Shown piece by piece: positions 16,727 to 26,464 of a stretch of DNA of 39,424 nucleotides (its first letter is position 1; each line of letters opens with the position of its first letter). The notes beneath the pieces are model-generated. The model did not search any database. It was given only the letters and a program-made list of their open reading frames with translations, and was not told the DNA's origin. Made by a program: the position numbers and the translations under genes. The stretch comes from Stentor coeruleus (taxonomy: Eukaryota > Ciliophora > Heterotrichea > Heterotrichida > Stentoridae), in contig MPUH01000706.1 in NCBI GenBank assembly GCA_001970955.1, positions 1 through 39,424 of the forward strand, read 5' to 3'.

Positions 16727-17572
16727 ATGGAAAGCCCTGAACAAAAACGTCCTTTACCAAGGCCGCATTCTCCGCCTAAAATACTAGAAACTCACTCTGA
16801 TAATGAAGTTACTGAAGATTATCAAGCTCGTGAATCTCCACCATTACAGCTTAGAAATTTGACAGATAATTCAAACAGATCAAATAACCAAAATTCATAC
16901 AAGCTCTCAACACACAAGTGCCGTCAAGAAACAACCTCAAATTCACTTCATCGTAGCTCATCTCTTGAACACCGGTTACACGGGGCAACCTCCGCAGTCA
17001 AACACTTAGAAAACGAAATCAAACAAAAAAAAAATCTCATCGCCTCTCTCCAAGAAGAACTCAACGAAAAAACCAAACTTCTTGACTCATATTCCTCACA
17101 AATCACTAGTGCCCAAACCCACCAAAAATCCTCTCAACTCCAAAGTTCAATAACAAGCATCATAAGAAAAAAAGAAAAAGAACTTGAGAAAATCATCAAA
17201 AGCCAACAAGCAAAAATTGAAGAGGACAAAAAAACTATGTTTAGACTTCAAGAATTAAATAAAACCCTAGTAACAAAAGTAAAAGACCAAGAGAAAAAGT
17301 TGGAAGAACTAGAATTTGATACTGCAGAAAAGCTCCAAAAATATCATGCAAATAGAAACCTTATAGAAGAAAATGAACATTTAGCTGTTTTAAGTAGGAG
17401 AGCAAAGCAAGATGCAGATGGGTTCAAACAAGAATTACGAGTTTGGCAAGAAAAGTACCAAAACCTACTAAACTCATCAATGGACTTTGAATTCCAGACC
17501 AGAGAACTATATAAAGCAAATCAGATACTCAATGAAAACATAATAAAACTATTAGAAAACAGCGCAATATAA
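16727..17572 (+). CDS. Coiled-coil protein, unknown function
   Basis: A 281-residue protein. Residues 1-85 are low-complexity, rich in Pro/Ser/Asn (MESPEQKRPLPRPHSPPK). From about residue 85 to the end it is a nearly continuous heptad-type coiled coil with abundant Glu, Lys, Gln and Leu (HLENEIKQKKNLIASLQEEL, EKELEKIIKSQQAKIEEDKK). I recognise no family; ciliary, basal-body or cortical structural roles are possible but unproven. It starts 14 nt after the stop of the phosphatase gene, so its promoter must lie in that gene or the two share a transcript. The 5' coding half is C-rich. Confidence 0.75.
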   Translation: MESPEQKRPLPRPHSPPKILETHSDNEVTEDYQARESPPLQLRNLTDNSNRSNNQNSYKLSTHKCRQETTSNSLHRSSSLEHRLHGATSAVKHLENEIKQKKNLIASLQEELNEKTKLLDSYSSQITSAQTHQKSSQLQSSITSIIRKKEKELEKIIKSQQAKIEEDKKTMFRLQELNKTLVTKVKDQEKKLEELEFDTAEKLQKYHANRNLIEENEHLAVLSRRAKQDADGFKQELRVWQEKYQNLLNSSMDFEFQTRELYKANQILNENIIKLLENSAI

Positions 17573-17800
17573 TTTTGGTTAATATAAAAGTAATAATAAG
17601 CTTTTTTTATATGAATAGTCAGCCGTAAATGTAATCTCATATCATTTCTAACTATTTCCTATAAATTAATCATAACCAAATTGTCATATCAAAATCTTTA
17701 TTACCTTTATACAAAAAAACCTATAAAATTGTATTTTCGATTAATTCCATATAATGCCTTTAACAAAAATGCTGTTTCTAATAAAACATAATTATTAACA

Positions 17801-18313
17801 TTATCTATTAATTAAGCTAAATAGCTCGCTTATGCTTTGCTTGACTTCATTATCATCTTTGAAAAACTCAATACTTTCATACATTTTTTGCTGGCATATG
17901 CTTTGCCTACACATTGGGCATGTATTATCTCTTTTCTTCCAGTCTGAAATATCAATTTCACAAAACCCATGGCCACATACCAAAAGTACTTCAATATTAC
18001 GTTCAAAACATATACAGCATAAATTATACTCAGAGCATTTTGGGGTCTTAGCAAAAGCCAAAGTTATTATATGTTGGGCTATACAAAGAGCTTTACGGAG
18101 GTTTTTTGGGGTAATTTCACCGATAAGTTTCGGCCCTTGATCTTGAAGAGTTTGGTCTACTTGAATAGTGTTTTTATTTACTCGGAAAAGATGTGCACGG
18201 CCTCGGAATATAAAATGAAGTTTGAAACCTGTAGCAAAATAGAAGGAATCGCATGAAAACACCTCGTTTGCATCTTTTAGTTCGGATATGAGCTTTCCGA
18301 ATTTTTTTCCCAT
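17801..18313 (-). CDS. RING-finger protein, RNF141-like
   Basis: A 170-residue protein with a C-terminal RING: Cys99, Cys102, Cys113, His115, Cys118, Asp121, Cys132, Cys135 (CCICFERNIEVL, LVCGHGFCEI, NTCPMCRQSI). The sixth ligand is Asp instead of Cys; Asp can bind zinc in some RINGs (for example Rbx1), so the fold may persist. The CCIC start and the preceding domain with a compact beta-strand region recall RNF141. RING proteins act as E3 ubiquitin ligases by recruiting E2 enzymes; no substrate is evident. The ATG at 18313 is the first in frame. Residues 139-170 end in a short acidic helix. Confidence 0.85.
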   Translation of the reverse strand: MGKKFGKLISELKDANEVFSCDSFYFATGFKLHFIFRGRAHLFRVNKNTIQVDQTLQDQGPKLIGEITPKNLRKALCIAQHIITLAFAKTPKCSEYNLCCICFERNIEVLLVCGHGFCEIDISDWKKRDNTCPMCRQSICQQKMYESIEFFKDDNEVKQSISELFSLINR

Positions 18314-18385
18314 ATTGTTTATTTTTCTAGACTAGAAATTATATGATGGTATTTTTTTAATTGGATTTTTTAAGAGGATTATGAT

Positions 18386-19094
18386 ATGTCCAGAGATGAA
18401 ATTCGGGAGAAGATGCACAAATTAGGATTATTAGATAATAAAATTTAGAAGATTTACGAAAAAAAATATGTATGATTTGTTAAAATAAAGTTAATAATGA
18501 TTTTTAAATGAAGATAATACTAAGTTTGAAATTATTATGAGAAATGCAAGGAAGTTGAGGGAATTGTATTAAAATGGGATGCTGGGATATTTTTGACAGA
18601 ATTTTCTCTGATGATTCCTTATCCATTGCCAAATTAATAAAGAAGAAGAATTTGCTTTAGGCTTATTAAATATTCCATCTAGGATTTATACTAGGATGAT
18701 ATTACCCCGCTGTTTCGCTTGGTTGACTATATGAATATCAACCATTTTTTGCCTAATTGCAGTGATGTCGCAGCCAGGTTCAACTGTGTCCATTTAATTG
18801 TCTTCACATAGTCTAGAGACTAATCCGACAATAAGATCGCTCTCAAAGGTCATACTTTGGATGCTAAGCTAAGTCGTTGAGGCAACTAAAAGGAAAAAAT
18901 TCTTCAATTCCAAGCTATCATCGACTTCATCCTACGTCCATATTCACAGGCCAAACAGATGCGTATATAAAGATACCCGACCAGAAACTATAATTTTCCC
19001 AAGGGCTGAAGACTCCTATAACTCCTTTAGCTAGACAGATTGTCAGACCCAGGTTGAATGCCAAGAAGTTATCTAGTAGGTTTCACCATATTTA
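18386..19094 (+). pseudogene. Degenerate coding-like sequence, origin unknown
   Basis: No intact frame, but short plus-strand segments look like former coding: a 20-codon ATG frame at 18386 (SRDEIREKMHKLGLLDNK) that after a TAG continues as KIYEKKYV and faintly recalls a LEM-type helix pair; and from about 18880 to 19094 two consecutive open segments split by one TAA (PTSIFTGQTDAYIKIPDQKL; then TPITPLARQIVRPRLNAKKL). The latter part is also less AT-rich than neighbouring gaps. The minus strand has a hydrophobic open stretch over the same DNA, so orientation is not certain. Confidence 0.3.
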
Positions 19095-19185
19095 GTCCAA
19101 TTATATAGTTTTGATATAGTATTAACACTCAGATTATAATTGTAAATTTTATTTAAAAAATATTTTTTCTTAAAAATTGCATGAT

Positions 19186-19644
19186 CTAACTTTTCGCTCC
19201 TGATACCTTTTCTGTATACTTTCGGGGGTTTTCTGGGAAGTAATCATCAAGTAATTTTGTTAGCTCCTGATTGAAATGTTTTCTTGACCTGCTTCTTTTT
19301 CTTCTTGCTTCAGAGCCATTAACTGATTTTTTATATCCTTCATTAAGATTCTCATATTTCAATATAAAATCAACAATGCTTTGCTCATCACAATCTGCAC
19401 TATGCCCTTCAATTACCTCATCTTCGCAATTCCCAAACAGGTCGTACATCATTCTTTTCTGTGGATCCGACAGTATATTATACGCTTTGCAAATATCTTT
19501 AAACTTTTCTTCGGCTAATAGTTTATGATTTAAGTTCTTATCTGGGTGCCATTTAAGGGCAAGTTTATGGTATGCGACTTTGAGTTCTTTTTCAGTAAAA
19601 TTCTGAGGGACACTGAGGACATCGTAGTGGTTTGTTTGGTTCAT
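19186..19644 (-). CDS. J-domain (DnaJ/Hsp40) protein, short
   Basis: A 152-residue protein. Residues 6-70 form a J domain: [20 protein letters not shown], the HPD motif in [11 protein letters not shown], and [20 protein letters not shown]. The HPD loop stimulates Hsp70 ATPase. The C-terminal ~80 residues are acidic, then basic ([14 protein letters not shown]), with no zinc finger or DnaJ C-terminal domain, so it is a class III (type C) J protein; the basic stretch could be a nuclear signal. I chose the ATG at 19644; the longer frame to 19764 opens with TTG and would add 40 residues of Tyr/Leu-rich leader ahead of a normal J-domain start. Confidence 0.88.
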   Translation of the reverse strand: MNQTNHYDVLSVPQNFTEKELKVAYHKLALKWHPDKNLNHKLLAEEKFKDICKAYNILSDPQKRMMYDLFGNCEDEVIEGHSADCDEQSIVDFILKYENLNEGYKKSVNGSEARRKRSRSRKHFNQELTKLLDDYFPENPRKYTEKVSGAKS

Positions 19645-20404
19645 AATAGAATATTCTAGATTATAAAGAAAATAATACGAAAGTACTAAAGTTATAGTAT
19701 TATATAAAGAAATGGTGGAAATCAAATAATATGGCTGAAAGAAATTCACCCTGATGATCGACAAAGGTAGTGAAAGGGTTTAAAAATGCAGATTTTATAG
19801 TGAGGAAGGGTTAAGAAACTATGAAAAAGTTTTGTTGGGTAGAAATAAGATTTGAAAGTACATATTTTAAAGTAATTTTAGGTTCTAGGATTAGACTGAG
19901 GATTTGGAATTTAGTCTTAGAAACTTTAACCATGATAATGATTAAGATTGGGGACTAGTGGGTTATATAGGCTAAGATAGTGATTATAGGGATTATGAGG
20001 ACTATCAGAAGGAGCTGTTGGACATTTTTACAAGGAAATAAATTTCAGATCAAAGATCTTTAAACCTTAGCAACATACGATAAAATATATGATTATAGTT
20101 TCTTTGTCACCTGAAGAGTTTTTTAAAGGCATGAATTTTAGAGTATTATAATGTATAAAATTTTTTTTGCTTGAGTTTATTATCTTACTAAATTTCAAAA
20201 ACATTTTTATTCTGTTCATACATTAAACTATAATCAATCACCTTTTTTATATATGTATGCAACAGAGTACTAAGGTTTTTATATTTATAAATTTTCAAAC
20301 CTTTTAAAAGGTAAATTATAATCACAAAAATACTGGATAATTAGAATATGTATATTAAAAGCCATAGAAAATTATAAAATCTAAGCTTCACATAATAAAC
20401 TAGT
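19645..20404. other. Intergenic, no gene seen
   Basis: The first part (19765-20040) is the 5' flank of the J-protein gene; it is G-rich on the + strand, meaning C-rich on the gene's coding strand. The rest is AT-rich 3' flank of the SAPS gene. Short open pieces exist but none is convincing. Confidence 0.4.
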
Positions 20405-22441
20405 CTAAGGATCAGAAACTAAATCCTCTATAGTATTTTTTTCTTTTGGCTCATTAGTTTCAGGCTCTTTTTTTGTTTCTAATCCTTCCTTGTCTGTGTC
20501 TTGAATATTTTTTTCATCTTTTTCTTGGTTTTCAGCTTTGATAGCTGCGGATGTTTCATTAGGATTATGGTCTTCAGGTTCTTCTTCGATTTCTTCTCTT
20601 GGCTCTTGTGCTGTTTCAACTTCGTTTTGATTTTTTATCTCCTCAGACTTAATTTCATAGTTTTTATATTCTTTTTCTTCTGGTTCTTCATCGTTTTTAA
20701 AGGTTTGAGGAACTTTAACCTCTTCTTCTTGGAGTTCAGGCTCTTCATCAGGTTTTTCAGACCAATGCATATCTTGTGCATCAGGCTCAGGGTGGTCTTC
20801 TTTTGGTTCACAGTTTTCTAAGTCTTGAATTTTTTGACTATCTTCAGTTGACTCAATGTTATTATGGATTAGATTCTTTTCATCGCTTTCATTATCATAA
20901 TCTGTGCCAACCTTACTACTAACTTTCTCAGTTTTCTGCGAATTCTCCTCAATCACATCAGGGCTTTCATCCAACAACAAATCTTCAGGCTCTGCTAAAC
21001 AGCTACTTCCTCCAAGTTCTCTATTTTCCAAATAATTAAACGGCATTAAAACCTCATCAACAAAACTCCTCCACTGGGAATACTGATTCAACAAAGTTTG
21101 TATCTCAGAAGAACTCTCTGACAATTTGACCAATATATTGCAGATTTTAATAAGCACTCCATTATATCCAGGAAGGACTCTAGGATTATATCTAAATACT
21201 CCTTACGTAACTTTTCTAGGACTACTCCTAAAATTCAATATCATCTTCCCAAGAAACCCTGAATACTTTATCAAAGCTGCTTTAAGTTCAAAACTTTTTC
21301 CTAATAAAATACTCTGACTTAATTGAAGAAAAAGTATATGATATAAAGAGTTCCATTCAAGTCTCCATAACAGTTGTACTAAGTTTTCTATAACTTTAGA
21401 ATTGTATATCATTCTATTCAGATACTCACTTTCTAATTTAACTAATGATAGGATTATTTCTGTAGCCTTAAGCCTATCTGAGCCTAAAACTTCCATAGGT
21501 TCTTTTAGGGTGTTGATGATATTTATATGCTTTTTATCTAGAATTTCAGGTAACTTGTGAATATTAGCTCCAAGAACTTTGAGAAAAAGGGTATGTCTAT
21601 AGTAAATCAGTTCTCTTGAACTAGGACTATATAGAATACTTTTTATTACGGCTAGAGATGAGGATGAATGAGTAGGATTCTTTGAAAAGGCTAAGTCGAT
21701 AATTTTTGACATGACTTCTTTACTGATTAGGACTTCTATTATATTGGCTTTAGAATTTATGTCACCGAAACGGAAAATTATCTCGCTGAGGACTTGGCTT
21801 GCCCCTTTGGATTTTAGAGGAGAATCACTGTTAAGGTCTTCGAGGACTTGGTGAAGAAGCTGCTTGCGTTCTGTTATGAAGCAGCTTTCAACACGGAATT
21901 CACAAAGAAGGAGACGAATTATTAGTTCTGAGATTGACTGTAAATGAATCAGCTTGGTAAGATCTACGAAATAGCCTAAGTCCGAAAGTATCTGCAAAAA
22001 CTCATCAGGCCGTTTGTTAAAAAATGCTTGAAAGACCCTGCTGAAATACCCAGCTAAGGTAATATTTCCATCACCACACAAAAAATTGAGGAAATTCTTC
22101 ATAAGCTCTCTATCGGCGAAAATCCTATCTTGTAAAGGAGGGCAATCAGAACATAAAATTTCAGTAGATATAAAAGGGAAATTATAACACCTACTTTTAC
22201 TTGCTCCTTCTTCAGGCATTGTTGTAATAAAAGTAAAAAGTGCTTCGATTTTATCTCGAGAAAGGCTAAGTTTTTCTTACAAATCAAGGAGTTTAGCATT
22301 TTGCATGCCTATTTGACTTACAACATTTTCTTCTTCAAGGACTTTTTCTAATGTTACGTCTGGGTTGTCTAATAAGGCATCTAAACTGTAGGATAAGTTG
22401 CGGTAGTTCGAAAACATGCTGAAAAATGACCCAGCGAACAT
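20405..22441 (-). CDS. PPP6R: SAPS-domain regulatory subunit of protein phosphatase 6, three exons
   Basis: Exons 22281-22441, 21207-22265 and 20405-21191 join to 668 residues. The start MFAGSFFSMFSNYRNLSYSL, then LDNPDVTLEKVLEEENVVSQ and QNAKLLDFLSRDKIEALFTF across intron 1, and FPFISTEILCSDCPPLQDRI match the SAPS family (yeast SAP155/SAP190, human PPP6R1-3). Exon 2 is the helical-repeat SAPS core. After intron 2 about 60 more folded residues follow (YNPRVLPGYNGVLIKICNIL), then a ~200-residue Glu/Lys/Asp-rich disordered tail. SAPS proteins bind PP6/Sit4 catalytic subunits and direct their substrate choice. Simple ORF calling gives two separate genes and loses the first exon; both introns are 15 nt with an in-frame TAA. 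Confidence 0.93.
21192..21206 (-). other. 15-nt intron 2 of the SAPS gene
   Basis: On the coding strand: GTAAGGAGTATTTAG, phase 2. Removal joins SSPRKVT to YNPRVLPGYNG. Retention reads TAA in frame. Position 10 is A. Confidence 0.92.
22266..22280 (-). other. 15-nt intron 1 of the SAPS gene
   Basis: On the coding strand: GTAAGAAAAACTTAG, phase 2. Removal creates KLLDFLSRD, a conserved SAPS segment. Retention reads TAA in frame. Position 10 is A. Confidence 0.93.
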
Positions 22442-23472
22442 TTAAAAATTATAGCCTAGTTATTTTAGTACCATTTATTCAGTTGCATCAAAATAAAAAT
22501 TTGAATATAAGATCAATTGGAAAATAAGGCTAGAATTAGGAAAGAAGGAAATCGTTTACGATTAATATCTATAGTAATTTGGTTTTATGAAGTTTTGAGA
22601 AAGATAATATATAAATATTTTTTGTTGAGAAAACTTAAACGATTTGTATAATATGTTAGAGTTACCGTCTATATTGTGGATTAAATAAAATGATTAGATA
22701 TTTTATTTTGTTTAAATTTTTGCACTCAGCATTATTAGTAAAAATATTTTTTAAGTTTAATCTTAAATTTAAATCTATTCAATATCTTACCTGTAAATTT
22801 CAATACCATCTATTTCTTTAATTTTTTTTATAATATCANATTTGTATAATATGTTAGAGTTACCGTCTATATTGTGGATTAAATAAAATGATTAGATATT
22901 TTATTTTGTTTAAATTTTTGCACTCAGCATTCACAACAATAAATTACTATTCCATATTATTACCACTAGAAAAAGTAGGAAGATTATACTTTTTTTGAAA
23001 ATTTAAATTGGATATCTCAATTAAATAGGCTTTTTGCTTAAAAAACTTACTCAAACTCAGTCCTTGACTAGAAACATAGCTCAAAATGTATAGCTTCCTA
23101 TAGCAAAATTTTTATTTTTTTAAGTATTTTGCAGCATTTAGCTTCTTAATTTTTACTTAGTTAATAGTTTGATTTTCTATAGCTTGAAGTTAAAGAGACT
23201 TAATTTAGCTTATGCTTTTTATTAAACTGTAAGTAGACTTTTATAATTTTATTAGAGCTAAAAGCTTGGGATAGCATATAAAGATATGAAAAGAACTTTG
23301 AAAAGTTTTAATACTTGTATAGAATTAAACAAAAATTCGGAAAAATTTTCTAGTTGGATAAGGAGAAAAGTATCTAAGAATTCAAATGATAGTCTTAGGC
23401 TGCAAGTCTTTTTTAATATTTTTGAGTTCTTCTAGGATTTTCTAAGGAAATCTCTATTTGAATATACATAAA
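22442..23472. other. Intergenic between divergent SAPS and MORN genes
   Basis: About 1 kb, very AT-rich, containing an assembly join at 22839. No gene or RNA was recognised. The promoters of both divergent genes should lie here. Confidence 0.4.
22642..22931. repeat. 92-nt duplicated segment with divergent 3' continuation and an N
   Basis: Bases 22642-22733 recur exactly at 22840-22931, right after the N at 22839. Unlike the other joins, the first copy is not next to the N: 105 nt of unique AT-rich sequence (22734-22838) separates them. After the 92 nt the copies continue differently (ATTAGTAAAA versus CACAACAATA). Confidence 0.85.
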
Positions 23473-24399
23473 ATGGACAAGTGCTACATCCCTGATTGTG
23501 GAAAAAAAGCCCAGTTTATATGCAATTGTGGAAATTTTCCTAGTCTTTTTTGTAGGCAGTGTTCAGAGTCTCATGCAAAACAAGGCCAACCCCACGATTT
23601 GTCTCAATATTACCCACCCACAAAAGAGATGATTTTATCATCAATTCTACTACAACTACAGCACTGTGAACAGGAAGTAATAAAAATAACAAATATACGA
23701 CTGAAAGAAATAAATGACCAAAGCAAAAAAACTCTAAAAGCTATGTCAGTTGAAAGGAAAAGAATAATTAGTTTGGTAAATACTATAAATCTTACAAATG
23801 ATATAATACAATCTTTTGAGCAGAAAATTAATGATGAGCTGATTGAGTTTTATAAAGAAGTGTATAAATATACTTTAGAAGAAGAAAGGAAGCCTGATAT
23901 GATGCATGAATTACCAGAAGGAGTTTATACAGGGAAATTAAAAGATGATAAGCCAGATGGTCCTGGGGTGATGTTCTATAAAACAGGAGATAGCTATGAA
24001 GGTGAGTTTAGAAATGGGAAGCCCCAAGGTCTAGGAATTTATAATTATTCTAATGGAAGCATATTCAAAGGGGAATTTAATAATGGGAAAAAAGAGGGTC
24101 ATGGTGAATGCGTATATAATGATGGGTCGAAATATAGTGGTCAATGGAAAGAAGATATCAGATGTGGATATGGAATATTATTTTTTACTAAGAAAAATCA
24201 GAAATATGAAGGGAAATGGGAAAATAATCAGAGGCATGGAAAAGGTATAGAGTTTATTGGTAAAGAAAGATATGAAGGAGAATGGGAAAACAATGAGAAA
24301 AATGGACTTGTTATACATTTTTATGAGAATGGAACTAGTGCTAATGAAGTGTGGATAAATGGGAAGAAACATATGGAAAATCAAGATGATAATCATTAG
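23473..24399 (+). CDS. Zinc-finger / coiled-coil / MORN-repeat protein
   Basis: A 308-residue protein in three parts. Residues 1-42 hold a Cys/His cluster (CYIPDCGKKAQFICNCG, then LFCRQCSESHAKQGQPH) like a B-box-type zinc finger. Residues about 50-145 form a coiled coil. Residues 150-290 hold about six MORN repeats: YTGKLKDDKPDGPGVMFY, YEGEFRNGKPQGLGIYNY, FKGEFNNGKKEGHGECVY, YSGQWKEDIRCGYGILFF, YEGKWENNQRHGKGIEF and YEGEWENNEKNGLVIHFY. MORN proteins often tether membranes or cytoskeletal and ciliary structures; the B-box plus coiled coil suggests oligomerisation. I chose the ATG at 23473; an in-frame TTG five codons upstream is not needed. The 3' coding end and flank are G-rich. Confidence 0.85.
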   Translation: MDKCYIPDCGKKAQFICNCGNFPSLFCRQCSESHAKQGQPHDLSQYYPPTKEMILSSILLQLQHCEQEVIKITNIRLKEINDQSKKTLKAMSVERKRIISLVNTINLTNDIIQSFEQKINDELIEFYKEVYKYTLEEERKPDMMHELPEGVYTGKLKDDKPDGPGVMFYKTGDSYEGEFRNGKPQGLGIYNYSNGSIFKGEFNNGKKEGHGECVYNDGSKYSGQWKEDIRCGYGILFFTKKNQKYEGKWENNQRHGKGIEFIGKERYEGEWENNEKNGLVIHFYENGTSANEVWINGKKHMENQDDNH

Positions 24400-25048
24400 A
24401 AGTAGATAGTTAAATAAAAAGATATTAATTTTTACAGGTATTATAGGTTTTAAATTTCGTGTAGTTTGCATTTCTCCTCATTATTTTCAAGAATTTCAAT
24501 AATAATTAACAGTGATTTCAATAAACAATGCTTAAATATTTTATAAATTGAATATATAATGTTATAATAAAATACTAAGTTGAAAACTCAGGAACTACAG
24601 AAAATTCTTACCCTCTATTTATAGAGACCTAAAACAGAGCATATTGGATAAGCAATAATTCTGAGGAAACTATCTAAAAATAAAAGATTTAACCGATTTT
24701 TATTATATCAAACTTACCTCAAATCACAGCATGATAATTGGGTTAAATGATTATAAACATGCAACCTTTGATTGAGGAATTGCAGGTTTTGATTTTTTAT
24801 TGAAATATTTTATATAGTCTAAGGGTAAAGCATGATATTTATCCAAGATCAGTTTTATAGAAAAAATTTTTCTGAGATTTCATCAGCTAAGGCTATGCAT
24901 TTAATTTTGTATTTAAATGGTTTTGATATTAAACTCATAACTTTCATACTACTGGTAAAAGTGGTTTTGGTTAGGATGCTCCAGACAGTTAGGAAAGTCA
25001 ATGATAAAAAAGACAATTGAAAAGACTTTCTCGTTTTACTAAGATCTT
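24400..25048. other. Intergenic, no convincing gene
   Basis: AT-rich. A 62-codon ATG frame at 24832-25020 is hydrophobic and Lys-rich and matches no family known to me. It may be chance or part of the decayed sequence next to it. Confidence 0.35.
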
Positions 25049-25599
25049 CTAATGATTCGTGTAATTTATAGTTTTCTTTAATAACTTTTTCAAGTTCTTA
25101 CTTGCAATGCTGAATTCTTTTAAGATTTTATTGAAATTTGATACGCTTGATGAAATCATTCTATCTTTTATGAACTTAAGTTTTCCATTTTCTAATTGTT
25201 CAGCTTTAAGATTATTTATGAGAATTTGTAGTTTATATTTTTTGTTATGATGTGGATTTGGTTTTACGTTCAATTTTGGCTTATTCTAAAAGTTTTTTGA
25301 TGTTTAGGAATCATCGAATGAACTAAATTTGAGATTTTGTTGGAAACCTTTGACTTTTTTTGGGTTGAGTTGTGGGCTTTGTAGAGTATTATTTTTCTGA
25401 AAGGAATTCAATTCAGTTTCATTAACTCATTTTCAGCTTCAAACAAACTCGTTTCAAGTATTCCTTTTTCAGCATTAAAAACTGTACTTTTGTCTGAAAA
25501 GTATAATAAACAAGACTTTGTATAGTTCGGCGTATTATCTCTCCTTAGTTTTAACGCTTTATAAATTGCCAAAGCCTTTTCCTTATCTTTTTTAATTTC
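25049..25599 (-). pseudogene. Decayed gene with helical/coiled-coil character
   Basis: Two long coding-like stretches on the minus strand in different frames. Upstream: KEKALAIYKALKLRRDNTPN...TVFNAEKGILETSLFEAENE, about 55 codons, TPR-like at its start, ending at a TGA near 25415. Downstream, after a one-base shift: NSFQKNNTLQSPQLNPKKVK...LKFSSFDDS, then stops, then YKLQILINNLKAEQLENGKL...FNKILKEFSIASKN. No ATG opens either part. The protein family is not recognised. Introns of 15 nt do not repair the breaks. Confidence 0.5.
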
Positions 25600-26071
25600 T
25601 CATCTAACAAAATACCTGCAGTCTTTTTATTCCTGAGCTCTTAGTAAATTAATATAGTTCTACATGCTCATTATATCAAAATTGTATTTTTTTTAGCCTC
25701 TTAAAGTTTCTGTCCCATCAAAACACCAATATTCCCTTTATTCTGTATGGCCAGTTTGAAACTTAATTAAAATATCAGAAATCAGGTCCAAACCCATAAA
25801 AAAAAGTCGAATTATATATATAAAATCTAAACCTAAGGTCTTTTACCACAACTTTCCTTTCAACCTCTGAATTTTTCATAGCCAAATCAAACTGCAAGGA
25901 TGATATCAGGATATACCTTTTCTTAGAACACTTTAATCTTAAACTTAAATATCTGAACTACTAACATGTTCTTCCATTTATCCTCAAAAATCCATTTCAC
26001 ATCATTCATTATTTTCGCCCAATTCACTTTTGAGCCTTTTCTTCAATCCAAGACAATATTTATTAATTACT
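25600..26071. other. 3' flank of the C2H2 gene, no gene seen
   Basis: Bases 25861-26040 contain 42 C and 14 G on the + strand, meaning G-rich on the coding strand of the minus gene that ends at 26072. No frame of note. Confidence 0.4.
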
Positions 26072-26464
26072 TTAGTCTATTATATCGTCAAAACTAGGCA
26101 GTTCAACACCTTCTTGTGGTTTTGATATAATTGGGAGTTTTACATCATCTTCAGTAAAAGGCCCTTTTGGTACTGTGAAATTATAAACTTGCTTGCCATG
26201 AAGTGCGGAGATAAGGAGTTTTACAAAGGCTCTGAAGTCGTTGAAGTCAGGCTGCAAGGTTACACTATTTGAATGGTGGAGGATTCTATGGTTAGACAGC
26301 TGACTGGCATGCTTGAATGAGATCTGGCAGCCTTCGAATGTGCATTTGTAAGGCTTGTTACCGGTGTGGATGTTAAGGTGTTGCTTTAGGTTCTGTTTGG
26401 AGGATAGGATTTTTGAACAAATTGGACACTCTGAGAAGCTTTTTGGCTTATGGATTGGTTCCAT
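26072..26464 (-). CDS. Small two-finger C2H2 zinc-finger protein
   Basis: A 130-residue protein with two adjacent C2H2 fingers: CPICSKILSSKQNLKQHLNIH (C-x2-C, then H-x3-H) and CTFEGCQISFKHASQLSNH with the following RILHH, joined by the TGNKPYK linker typical of DNA-binding finger arrays. The C-terminal ~60 residues are unrelated and acidic at the end. A sequence-specific transcription factor is the simplest reading, though two fingers give a short site. The start is the ATG at 26464; no nuclear signal beyond the fingers is evident. Confidence 0.85.
   Translation of the reverse strand: MEPIHKPKSFSECPICSKILSSKQNLKQHLNIHTGNKPYKCTFEGCQISFKHASQLSNHRILHHSNSVTLQPDFNDFRAFVKLLISALHGKQVYNFTVPKGPFTEDDVKLPIISKPQEGVELPSFDDIID

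Noticed and set aside
18386..19094. TAA/TAG read as Gln to make a gene here
   Set aside because: All firm genes in the window use TAA and TAG as terminators, so recoding is not supported; the segment is better read as decayed.
19645..19764. 40-residue N-terminal extension of the J protein
   Set aside because: Opens with TTG; an in-frame ATG sits right before the J domain.
20405..22219. Two separate genes (SAPS-like and acidic protein)
   Set aside because: A 15-nt intron joins them in frame and a second intron adds the missing SAPS N-terminus.
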